A stretch of DNA of 36,714 nt from Pelargonium cotyledonis (Eukaryota; Streptophyta; Magnoliopsida; Geraniales; Geraniaceae), in assembly GCA_036897625.1 (NCBI GenBank), contig JAYMTA010000156.1:1-36714 (forward strand), read 5' to 3'. The notes under the pieces are model-generated. The model ran no database searches and had not been told where the DNA came from. It saw only the letters and a program-made list of their open reading frames with translations. The first letter of the stretch is position 1. Every line of letters starts with the position of its first letter. Positions 22,427-34,449 of this stretch are shown piece by piece. The translations under genes and the position numbers were made by a program.

Positions 22427-22432
22427 AATAAA
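22427..22432 (+). terminator. Candidate poly(A) signal of the X8 gene
   Basis: A perfect AATAAA lies about 60 nt after the stop, followed by TG- and T-rich sequence typical of a plant cleavage region. Confidence 0.5.
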
Positions 22433-23093
22433 TAATGTTGTATTTACCATTTCTCGAGATAGAGTTTCTCGATCATTGATGTTTCTTGGATTCTAAGGAA
22501 GATGCTAGATTTGATCTTGGAATATGATCAACTTTTCTTTTCTTTTTTTTTCCTTTACACCTATCATAGATTTGATCACACATGCACCACCATTGCACAC
22601 AATAAATTTTCCGCCGAGGGCAGAAAAAGGTGCTACAGCCAGCCACGGCGCCTAAAAAGAATCAATTTTAGCCTTTTTTTTCTTTTACGGGCTGAGAGTC
22701 AACCAAACTACGAGATGATGCACAAATTTAAGTCATACTTGATCCAATGAATTTGTGGGTGCGGAGTACTCACCCGGATGGATGGATTTTCTTTGCATCT
22801 TGATTGAGTTTCAGTCACTAATGGGTTGGTTGAGACTCAACTAATGAGAAGAGGACACCTTGCAAAATTAAAATTATTGAATATCAAATTATATCACTTG
22901 AAATTACATGAACATACAGTATTGGAGCTATGCTACAGTTTCAATATAAATGAAAATGATATAGTAATTGTAAAGCAGACTACTTAATCAGCCGACCAGC
23001 AAAATTGAAAGCCCCAACAAGTTCTTTCAGGCCTCAGCAAAACTTGAACACTGCTATGAAAATGAAATAGAAGATACCCATTGGCAAAAGAAA
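22433..23093. other. Intergenic region between convergent X8 and WDR6-like genes
   Basis: Nothing gene-like is supported. It should contain the minus-strand 3' UTR of the WD40 gene in its right part. The open frame at 22502-22750 is low complexity. Confidence 0.5.
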
Positions 23094-26000
23094 TTAATGG
23101 ATTGTTTGCTTTGTTTCTATTTCTTTTCTAACCAAGTCACAAGGTGCATAAAACTCTATCATTTGCAAACCTCTTCCAGCCACCGCAATCTGATAACAGC
23201 TCCTGGATGAAAAACAAACGACGCGATCAAAAATGTTAAAATGATGTTCTTTCACGAGGGAGTACTGTGGATGTCAGTTATAAACCAGTTACTGACCTGC
23301 CACAAGCTCTGGCATCCAATGCTTCCGGTTCAGGTACGGTAACAATCAAATGAGCATGTTCCCTAAGTTTACCATGATTCTCAATATGCCAACACCTCAC
23401 TCGCTGATCAAGACCAGTAGAAAACACCCAAGTCCCGTCTGCCCAAACACCTACACGATATAAAACCCGTTTCTCCATCAGTAATCACGGTTTCTTGTTG
23501 CTCATTAGCTATCAGTAAATGTCTTGAAAATATACTATTAGAAGACACTCTATGAAGACAACAGTAGTTGACAGAATATAATGATAAATCCTACTCTTAG
23601 ATGGTTCTGAATAAGACAGTAATAGAGGCATGAGTTAAAATGCACACTTTCACCTTTTATAGCTGAGCTGTGAGCTGAGGCTACTCTGTTGTGATGCAAG
23701 ATTCTGATTCTTCTCTCCGATTCTTGACCATGAAATCCAGTTCTTGATTCTCTTTCAAACTCGGAATCCATACTTCTTGATGGCGGTGACAATTCAAATC
23801 TAACACTATGAAGAGCCTGATCATCACCCCCACTTATGACATTGTACTGGAAAACAGAGTGTAAATCTGTAAAATCCTTTACATCTGACACATGAAGACA
23901 ATTTACACCAGATTGGTGAACATTTTTCAAGACATGTAAAGGAAATATCTCAGATATCTCAAATGAGGCATCTTCAGTATTCACTTTTGATTCGTGCAAA
24001 TCAGTACACAAAACTTGTGAACAAACTGATGTGCTGCTTTCAGAACCATTTAATTTTGATGGCATTCCACATATCTCGTGATTTAACATATTGTTGTTGT
24101 TGGTTCCTTCTCCAGTTTTCATTGCGACTGAGCCATTTGATGATCTCCACCATCTTCCACCCTGGCTTCCTCTACCTGTGCGTGGCCGTTTCTGACAATC
24201 AATGAAATTTTCTGCATGCAGAGTTGAAACTCTCTCCATAAAAGCTTCAACACTTCCAGTCAGATCCCAAAAGGCAATACTTCCATTGGTAGCTCCACTA
24301 ATTACTATATACACACTCCTGACCTCAACGTTTTCTGGGAATCAAGTTCATAAAAAATGATATTCTGTTACTAACCAAATGATAAATAACTTATAAAAAA
24401 AGTACTATATGAAAAGAAAGGACAGCCAAAAATTTCATGGTAAGTGAAAAGTACTATATGAAAAGAAAGGACAGCCAAAAATTTCATGGTAAGTGAAACT
24501 TTATGCACTATGATTTGCACAGTAGACACTTCATTGTCAATGTTTATATTGTAATTTGCAATTCGTTCATATCTTTGCCTGGCAGAGCCTCTCTAGTTTC
24601 AATTATTGTCCTAAAATCTAAGTAAAAAAAGCATTGAGAGTGAATAAATAGTCTTGTGTGCATAACATAAAATACATAAATATTATATAGAAAACCTGCA
24701 GTCAATTGTAAAACGTGAAAGTTCAAAGTCACTTGAGAGGTGTAGAGAGGTCAGTAATATTACATGTCTTTAATTAAAAAGGATAGGCTAATCAGTTGTT
24801 TGTCATAATAAATACAATGACTTCTAACACATTGATCTTTTGACTGGACCAGACTAACCTTTAGAAGGATGACACATGGGAATGACCACATGCTGCAATG
24901 CCAAAACGGGTGATGACACGGGAACCAACAAAGCAACATCAAACCTGCAATGGGTATGATGAAAAGAGACGACAAGAAGTAGGTCAAGAAAATGATTACA
25001 AGGGGTGTGCAAGGGCAGTCAAAGTGAACTAATTAATTGGATGTTTTAGGATATACCATAACCGATGGGGCAAAATCAGAGCCCGTAATGTAAGTGATGC
25101 ATCTGAACAAGCCACAACAACAAAACAGACGGTTAACCTGAAAGGTAGACAAATAGAAAAATATTTTATTATCTTCAAAGTGAAAACTGAATCAGCCATT
25201 AAATTTATTTATATATCACCCATCACCTTGAACCAGCACATTTAACAAGAAAAGCAGTGACAGACAGGTATCTCCAATCATCTTCACATTTATCCCCGCT
25301 GGATGATTTTAAATCCATCTCTCCCTTTCCTGGAAGCTTCACCCTAGATTTTCCACTAGTTCTGACATTAGAAACACTTTCATCCGTACTGACTAATGAA
25401 TCATTAATTTCTAACTTTTTATGTGTACTTGAATACTTAGTAGGCATATCAGTAGAAAGCCACTGGAATGACATTGAGGATGCCTCAGCCAAAAGCTCGT
25501 TCTCACTTCCAGTTTCATTCTGTTTCCAATCACATTCCTTCTTGTCTAGCCTCTTCTTTCTCAGTAGCCAGGAAGTTAAGACTCGCTTCGAACCAACTGA
25601 AATCAGTAAAAACGGGTCCTCTCTCTCTGTGGTAATATCTTGTCTGTCACTCCCACTAGAGATTTTGTTTACATGTGAATTGATTTTGTGTATCTTTGAC
25701 ACTGAGCATATTGATCTAACAGCAGAGCCCCCAACATGCTCACCGAGTAGTTTTGATTCCGACCAGTTATCAACACCAGGAGTATGCCTGCATTGCCCAT
25801 ATGCAAGATTAGTTAACAATGAAAAGGCAACATTTCAACCACCGAGTTCAGATATTATCACTTCGGAAAAGATGGGAGGATAGCAAGATAGGTAGAAACA
25901 AAAACAATGGCTAAATTGAGAAATGATGAGCTTTTACATCCACAAGTCAGGTTTTAAAGCAACGATAGGTTAGTGACATACCTAGTCAACCTTACAGTTC

Positions 26001-27053
26001 CATCTTCACACCCAGTTACAATCCAACTAGGTGTAGATAAATTGCTAGCCTTGTCATTTGTTTGTGCTTGCAAATCATTGGAGACAAAGCACAATGAATG
26101 CATCTCTCTCCCATGGAATTGCATATGCAGACTCTGTGGGAATATCTTCCTATTGCTGATAAGTACCCAGTGCCTATGAACATAGATAATTTCGTCCTGG
26201 AAAGACATTTCAAAAGTTTTTTTAAAACAAAGAATTGGGAACGATATGCTCTATGATCAACAAGAAAATAACAGGATGAGGTTCAGCTGCTTAAACTTGA
26301 AAGAAACTCCTCGAGATAAAAAAAAAAGAAAAAGAAATCAATTGGCAGCATATTTTGGGGAATCCTATTACCATAGTGCAGAACAAAATTTATCTCAGGA
26401 TTTAACGTGTCAGAATCTGGTAAAGACTATCCTTTGAGTCACTAATAATTTTTCCAATCAAAGGCATCCAGACCAAAAAAGCATATGTGAGCTCTGGGGG
26501 GTTCAGTTACAACAGTGAAAAAACACAAACAACAGTTCATGGGATATAATATGAATAATAAAAAGAGGCAGGGTTTGTGGAAGATCATTTATGTATTCAG
26601 CCTAAACCTGCTTTTGCAGAAAGGCTATTTCATGACTCGAATGGTCTAACCCATGACATCAAGCTCACAAGGCCACAATCTTACCATTATGCAAAAAATC
26701 TCCCCCCATATAAATTGACTAACAAATATACTATACTAAATACACACGACCAATTTTCATTTTTTGCTGTCAACAACCTATACATGTTTTAAGTGATGGT
26801 TCAAACTTCAAACTCTAGTGTGCACAACACATTATAAATGGACTATCATTTAGTAAATTTAGCATTCTTATGTAAGTGTTGGATGATAAACCTTGACATA
26901 AGCAAAGCAGTTTTTCATCTGTGGTATATCACCAAGATAATAGGAATGAGGCCGTCGCCACCCACCACATGGAATTTGCACAACCTGTTCCAACATTGCA
27001 CCAAATAGGAACCATACATAAATTTTTAGCAGCATTCTCACTGTGTGTGTGTA

Positions 27054-27103
<50 letters not shown>

Positions 27104-30100
27104 CTTTTGCCTCTGTCATTAAGTTCCATATAATAAAATCTGTTGACGCAAAACCAACTGCATAGTTGGCGCTTCCCAAATTGTCAATGGAACCATTATC
27201 AGAAGAAACAGATTGGACCAAACTAAGTTCTTTCACTTGTTTCATCCCTATAAATTCCAAATATTGTTGATCTCTGTCATATTCCAAATAGCAAATGCAT
27301 CCATCTCCTCCAGTCTAGACAAATGATAAAATAGCAAAAGCATCACTTCTAGTTTTTCATGAAAGAAATTGAGCATAATTATTATATGTTTTGGATTATG
27401 TTAGTGTTCATGTTGGCTACTGAATACATATTTCTTGTGTTGAGAAAACACTTGAAAGAAAGAAGAATTGCTTCATTATTTCCATATTTAAAAGCTTGAA
27501 TCCAGGCCATACCGAGCGTATTTCAATTTGTTTGGAACTTAATCTTGCCACCAAAATGTTAGACACACTTGATATCCCATGAGCTCCTTTGAAATATCTG
27601 ACAGGAGATATCTCGACTTCTGATGAAACAGATGCACCCAGAAGTAGGTCCTTCAACAAAGGAAATAGAACCAGATTACCACGGAGATCCCCACATACTA
27701 GAACCTGCAAGAACACCACTAAAAGATATATCAAAACAGTTTATAAACTAAAACATCTATTCAGAACACATTTGAGCTCAAATTTTTTATACTTTGTCCC
27801 AAAATCAGTGTCCATTTTACTTTCTAGGAAGTTAGTTGTGTATGAATTACCAATAATCTCTCTAAGATAAGTTAATGGGAGCCACTTCAGATTGTTACAC
27901 TAAATGCACAAACGGGTGAAGACAAGTAAGCAAAACTCTAACCTATCCTTAATTTTGGCAAAAAAAAAAAAAGAAAGCGGACACTCATTTTGGGACGGAC
28001 CGACGGAGTGAGTACAACTTATGCCTCGCGTGCCTTGGGCACTAATACTAGGAAAATAGAAAGCTTTGCTGACAGACTGGCATGAAGCCAATCCCATTTA
28101 TGCAAGCTAGGGTATAGGCATGTCCAAGTCCCAGAAATCTGCATGCTTTAACCGATTCTGGGTATATCTTTTGAAAGAGATATTAATAATAATCAGCTAA
28201 GTTCAATTGAAGTATAGTGAAAAGATAAATATACCTCTTCGCCGAATGAAACATCCAAACACATTATTCGTCTACCAAAAGGTGATGTGAACTTTGCTAT
28301 AAGAAAAACAGAGTTACTTTGCTCCAAATCATGAGAAACAGATTGTAAGGGATTGCATAACCTCCAGCACTTCAGAGTTCCTCTAGGATCAGCAGTGAAG
28401 ATATATCTACATAACAAACACCAGAGTTTTGAGGAGCTTGTCACATCTTCACATGTGAACGGCAAAATAAGAAGCTAAGATATCTCTCATGCTTACCAAA
28501 CACACACTTTGCATGTATGGGAACATAATAACATTGTGAATAATTAAGACAATGTTTTAAACAACGGTACAGAATTATCACCTATTCCCCAATGACTTGC
28601 ACCAGTAGGTTCCCAGAAGTTGTCTCTCCGCTTCAGCTGACCAAGTAAGGGAAAGGCCTACTTTAGCAGAACAAACATCACTGACAACTTTAACAATTGT
28701 CATGCTTCCTTTACCATCTCCAACAGCAACCCAATCCTCAACACAAGAGGAAGATTTAGATGGCCTTTCAGACAACAAATCCATGCAGATAACTGGAACC
28801 TCTTTGCTGACTTGTACAAGTTCAGTCCATCTTACTTGACCAGTAGCTGATAATTTTGCATGATATAGATAACCATGGTTTGTGGCAACATAGAGGGTAT
28901 CTTCACAAGTGAAATGCAAACATCGTACATATTCACTTTTGCTGCAACAGATCAGAAAGAACCGACATTGAAAGTAAGGGAAAAGAGTGAATAAAACAAT
29001 AATGAAAATACGAGAAATACACCAAGTCGGCAATTAAACAACAATACGCATGTGAGACCATGAAAGTTTGCAACTACCAAATGAAATGCCCACTATCTAA
29101 GACTTTCCCAAAACCCATATGGTTGAATACCAGCACCACCTGAACTGTTTTTTTTAATACCTGATCTGTTAATATCATTACGAGAGATCCAACAGTTTCC
29201 TAACTTATAGGAGAGGAACATGAAATTGCTAATCTTATCGAAGATTCAGTTTTTGGCTTGGCCTGTGCCCCATTTTCTGGAGTACACAACAACGTACTGG
29301 TATGAATACCAGCATTATATTTTCCACCAAACTAGTACTTATCTGCTTAATGTTTTAGTGCAGTTTGAATATGGCGGCAATATTCCTCAATAAGTATAGA
29401 AAATGCTGGGTACAGAATTTTGTAGCATATATAAGAAGTTCTAAGATCGAATGATGGTACCTGTCCATGAGTCCACAATGCTCTGACAAATTGGGTATTT
29501 GAGTAGTGAGTATCTCGGCTCTGTCTGTGAACTCTTTTACCTCAGCATGACCCTCTAAGCCCCCTTGCAATGAAGCAAGCAGCTTATGCACTTTGATTGC
29601 AGAATCAAACCCAGCAGTGACAAGAAGTGAAGATCTTGGATCATACAAACATCGCCATATGCCCCTCCCTCTGCATTATAATGAAAGCAGCTTATAATAG
29701 GTTTTGATTAAACAATATTATGCAAATGCAAAGTTCTTAAAGTAAATTTGGACATATTTCACCTGGATTGCAAAATGAGCTATTCATTCATAATTACCGT
29801 CCAGAAAATCTTGAATGGTGGTAAAATTACAAGTCTGAAGTCACAGAGGCATCAACTGAACAATAACTACTGTTTAATTGACAACAATAGATTACCATAA
29901 TCGCAACTTACACATGCTCCTTGATCGGCTTCAGATGTTTGCCATCCACTCCCCACACACGACATGTACAATCCTCGCCAGCAGTGACAATCAACTACAA
30001 ACTCTCAAGGTCAGTTTCATATCCATGACAGAATACATAGACAGAGTCAAGTCATCACATAGTTTAAAAATCAAATTAGCATTTAGCGAAAAAGTAAAGT

Positions 30101-33100
30101 TGAAGTACAGTAAATGAAATAACAAGCCAGCAAGAAACTGCTGTGGTTGTACAGAGCTATAGATCATAGAGTTCACAGTCTCATAGAATAACCATGAATT
30201 AGAACAGTCAATTCGAAATGATGGACCACAGTTAATAAACATTAATCTATTAAAACCAAATCAGTGCCGCGCTTCGAATCAAATGCAGCTAGCTGACAAT
30301 TTGACAGGAACTGTATCCACCAATAGATGGATTTTCACTTTTTCTGCTTGAAGCCATATCTGAAGACACAAAAAATGTTTTTATCTTTCTTTTTTAGGTG
30401 TTTATTTGTTTAGAATCAAAGAATATACTCCCTCCATCTCAAAATGAATATCATGTTTCTCTTGCATTTTTGTCTAAAATGAGTGTCTTGTTTCTTTTTT
30501 AGGAAGTTAGTTATGCATGAATTACCAATAATATCTCTATAATAAGTTAGATAGTATCAATTTAGATTGTTACAAAACATGTTCATGGGGCTACAAGAGG
30601 AAACGTACAACATTAATTAACTTCTCCTACATCCTTCTCAAAATAGAAATCATGACACTCATTTTGGTATGGAGGAAGTGATATATATATCCTGGTCATC
30701 TAGCCCCAACCGAAAACCAGAAACATCACCACCAATACCAAATTACTCTCTCAATAATTATGCCTCCATACCAAGTTGCACAAACAAGAAGGCAGAAAAA
30801 ATGTCAGTCTGGTTGACGGAGGTATGAGTATTCACTATTCCTGTTTGCACAACCCATGCCAATTCATCTTTAAGCCTTCAACAAATAAGTTTTTTTTTCT
30901 TTAATTTTCAAGGATAAAGAAATTCCACATAGATATTCTTCAGTTTGTTGATTCTACATAGAAAACCATCTATCTAGCTCTCCCTCCAAACTTTTCCAAT
31001 TATGAGAATGCTGAAAGATTGAGATTCTGGGCATTCTAACTTTTTTGTAAGACTTCTCATGTTCAGTAATCCAATAGCCGTCCTAACTAAATTTATCATG
31101 CTGATGAAACTAATGAAAGATGCTATGACGATAAACAAAAGCAGAGAAATTAGAAGACTGAATGCATAAAGTAATATGCATATAAATAGCTTGCAATGAA
31201 TGTGACAATTGGGTCACGGGTTGAGTCAAGGAAATAGCCTCTTGCAAAATCTCAAAGCAAGGGTAATATTGCATACATTAATGAACACCTGCAACTCCAC
31301 AATAGAGGAAGCCTTATGCACTAGACCAAACTTTGTATATAAATAGCTTATAAGAAAATGGTTAAGAGGAAAGTATTGTGTGAGGGTTTATGAAAGATAG
31401 CATAATCTTGTTTCTTACTTTCAAACCAATATTCCAAAATGCCAAGCAAAGACAATACAATATATAAAATATAAAAACAAAAGGATGGAAGAAGGATCTC
31501 TATAACTTACAGAATCTGAGATGAAACAGTCCCAAATTCGAGCATTATGACCAAATAGAACATGACCTTGAGAGTCAGAGCCAGCAATTTCCTCTGGGTT
31601 GTCAGAACTTCTCTTTTCAGCTTGAATTGCCCAGATGCGTGCACTGTAGCGAAGGAAATGAAAATTTTGCATTAGACCACTATAAGAGAAGGATTCTGTT
31701 AAGAATAAGGATAATAGAAGTCATGAAAACTTAGTCACCTACGATCATCAGACACAGAAACCAACTTGCATCCATCATAAGACCATGCTAAGCGAAATAT
31801 AGAACCTTCATGGCCAATAAGCTTACACAAATGAAAAGCTACATACTGCTGGCACTGAAACTTAATGTTGTCGGAGAAAGTACTGTTCAAAGCAAAGTGG
31901 CCTTCAGTTGGACTAGGAGGCAAAGAACCAATTTGGGGAACCACTTTCCAAACAATGATCTGTCCATTTCAAATTTAATTTAAGAATGACATGAAAATCA
32001 ACGGCTCATTTGAAAGCAACAAGTCCAATGTCAAAATGCAAATCATATGTCAACTCAAAAAATTGCACTTTGTACACATCCACAGAGTGAGAGTCATGAC
32101 ATAACAAGAGAAAACGATAGTATTAAGCCTTTAAACGACAATGATTTCAGCAACATGTCATTCCAAGGAAATACCATTTACCTCATTATAAATAGTACCG
32201 GATGCAACACAAAGAGATTCTAGATTGTGGCCCCATAACCGCATGGAATATAGAAGGCACCTATCTACAGTAGAAATGTGGAATTATTATTAATGGGGAA
32301 ATCCCAAACACAATTCATAAAGAACTTTACTTGATGCTCTACGAATAAAATTTACAGTTACAACAAAATCAACTTTCCACAAATTTTAGTTCAAATCGAT
32401 CAAAAATCCAATCTACATGTCTTATTGCGCACTCATATTTAGTAAGCAGCCACAGACTTGGCATCATATATAAGTTTAAAACTAAACTAACCTGGCGAGG
32501 GAACTTCAAGAATCAGAGTAGATGTAGATATATCCCAAAGATGGACAGAGTTGTCACCACATCCAATGGCGAGATAATTATGATTATCTTCCTCATGTGA
32601 AGATTTTACAAGATCCTACTACCATTCGTTCAGAGTAGAGGAGAATTATTGCAAAGAATACTTAAGGCCAAGCCAAGCAAATCAATTCAGAAGAGTGAAA
32701 TTGCCAACAATGTAGGTTCTTTGTTACCTCGAGGAAGATAGCATCCAGAACCCAATGACTAAACTTTGGCAAGGAATGCAACAGAGTTAAGGCTACTGAA
32801 ACCATCTGTTGCTGCGTCTCCAACAACAACTCGATGCTCAGATTGTAGAGCTTAATCCTCTTTTCTCCAAACACAACGACTCTGTAAGATATAGTTCCTT
32901 GCGTGGAATCGGAATCAAGATAGCTACTGTATAAGCCATGCACTCTGATCCCTTGAAAGACGTGAAACGACCTAACCATTTTTCCGGCCTCTAAATCGTA
33001 GAAGAGTATCTGAGAACCTGAACCTATTGACAAGCATTCATGGAAAAGCAAAATTCGAGTACTGAAATTAAGGATAATTCTTATTCAGGTTAGGATCAAA

Positions 33101-33308
33101 TGAGCAACAATATGGACTGATTGGCAATGAAAGAGAAGAAGACAAAGGAAAAGAAGGTACCGGCGAGGAGATAGGGAAGAGAAGAGAGGTGAGAAGGTAG
33201 CTGCAGAAAGCATAGAGCAGAGATTTCTCCGAGGTACTGTCCGCTGTGAAGACGCCATTTAGACAGCTCCACCTCCACCTCCTCCGCCGCCGCCACCGCC
33301 TCCGCCAT
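23094..33308 (-). CDS. WDR6/Trm734-like WD40-repeat protein (20 exons)
   Basis: Exons in gene order: 33308-33161, 33023-32728, 32615-32492, 32264-32182, 31959-31739, 31643-31511, 29994-29912, 29670-29461, 28941-28582, 28406-28235, 27704-27513, 27314-27105, 26984-26892, 26196-25982, 25787-25227, 25137-25063, 24944-24859, 24334-23654, 23450-23297, 23202-23094. Every junction is GT-AG and in phase, giving 1401 aa, the size of plant WDR6 homologues. The start is MAEAVAAAEEVEVEL and the end is YQIAVAGRGLQMIEFYAP plus a short tail. WD-type repeats occur throughout, for example NYLAIGCGDNSVHLWDI, LIGHEGSIFRLAWSYDG and VTAGEDCTCRVWGVDGKHL. Exon 15 adds a hydrophilic insert. In yeast and animals the family (Rtt10/Trm734, WDR6) partners the Trm7/FTSJ1 methyltransferase for 2'-O-methylation of tRNA position 34. 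The same role here is inferred from family membership. No disabling change was seen. Confidence 0.93.
24401..24498. repeat. Perfect 49-bp tandem duplication in a WDR6-like intron
   Basis: The unit starting AGTACTATATGAAAAGAAAG runs 24401-24449 and is repeated exactly at 24450-24498, within the intron between exons 17 and 18. Identity of the copies means a recent slippage event. It does not touch a splice site. Confidence 0.9.
27042..27100. repeat. Compound (GT)n(GA)n microsatellite beside a splice donor
   Basis: A GTGT run (27042-27070) continues into a GAGA run (27071-27100). On the gene strand it reads (CT)n(CA)n and begins about five bases after the exon 12 donor GTAAT (27104 downward), so length changes could influence splicing. 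Confidence 0.9.
27790..28015. mobile_element. Stowaway-like MITE, copy A (in WDR6-like intron 10)
   Basis: Left end TTTGTCCCAAAATCAGTGTCC pairs with right end GGACACTCATTTTGGGACGG followed by a GACGGAGT tail, forming imperfect terminal inverted repeats. The interior block GGAAGTTAGTTGTGTATGAA with ATTACCAATAAT and ATAAGTTA is shared with the copy at 30427-30680. No coding capacity. The left terminus is eroded, and the superfamily assignment rests on the end pattern. Confidence 0.72.
30427..30680. mobile_element. Stowaway-like MITE, copy B (in WDR6-like intron 6)
   Basis: It starts CTCCCTCCATCTCAAAATG after TA and ends CATTTTGGTATGGAGGAAG, inverted ends of the CTCCCTCC type typical of plant Stowaway elements. 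The interior is clearly related to the copy at 27790-28015. It lies in the largest intron (29995-31510), far from splice sites. Confidence 0.8.
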
Positions 33309-34449
33309 GACTTGCTGATAAGTGATAAGTAGCTGCTTCCACCCTGCTGTTAGTTAGTTGCTCCGACCAGAGAATCGAAGTTGAAACAAAAAAGAAAGGG
33401 GTTTAGGGTTTAATCGGCCAAATATAGTTACGTATAATTTGGTTGGGGTTAGGTTAATGTAATTGTTAACTGTTAAGTTTTTTCTTTTTAACCGTGAGGT
33501 TTTCTAAACAGTATGCAATCAAAACTTTTAAGTCATATTACACTCAGATTAATCTTCAATCGAGCTGAGTAGTTGTCTTGACTCGAACTTAAAACCTCAA
33601 TTTAAGCTATAATAATCTTTTATTAGTTGACACACACATTTGGTGGTTAACTGTTGAGTTTTCATTTGTTAAAATTGAATAAAAAAAATACGCTTAGAAT
33701 ATATAGCGTGTTACCATTTTGTTGGAAGGAAACATGTTATTAAATTAAATCAAATTGCAAGATAACAGAGATAGAACAAAATTCGGGAATTGGAGACCAA
33801 TCCACCCGACAGCACCAAACAAGAAAATCGAATTAAGCAAACCGTCCTACAATACGGTCTACTGGTCAGTGTGACCTGCTCCTATCCACATTTGATTTGC
33901 ATACACATTTGAGAAAAAGCTTTGGTAGTTCTATAACACTTCTTAGCAACATCCAATCCTACTAGTTCTATAACAGCAATATTATTGGTTTGCACCTTTG
34001 CACCCCAAAAAAAACAAACTATTTTTTGAATTCCGAGTTCACAGACTCTACTCGTATATTAAACTTTCATGAAAAACAGGCAATCACTGGATAAAAGATA
34101 GCTAAGTATAGAGGTGTAGCAAACTAGCAATATTGTGTACAAACCACTGCTAAAATGAACAAAACAAAAAGAGAGAGCAGTGAGCCCAAACATAAACCTC
34201 AATATCATGTCAAAACATAAATATGAACTCTGTTCAACAAGTATAGAATATGAACACTTCTAATCTTTGTTCTTGCTGACAAAAATTACCATGCTGCACC
34301 GCATCCCTCGATCAAACAACAAAACTCCCCAAGCCATCTCTATTAGGATAGGACACGGGGATCAAAAACTTGACAGCCAGACAAAAATCAGATGACACAT
34401 GTTATATCAGCAACCCCTGCAAAACTTATTGCTCAAACTCACTGTCCTT
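33309..34449. other. Intergenic region: WDR6-like promoter and Hel2-like 3' flank
   Basis: The two minus-strand genes are arranged head to tail, so the left part should be the WDR6-like promoter and leader and the right part the 3' UTR of the E3 ligase gene. I saw no other gene, clear TATA box or repeat. Confidence 0.5.

Noticed and set aside
25257-25883. 208-residue plus-strand open frame
   Set aside because: It is antisense to exon 15 of the WDR6-like gene, which joins in phase with its neighbours.
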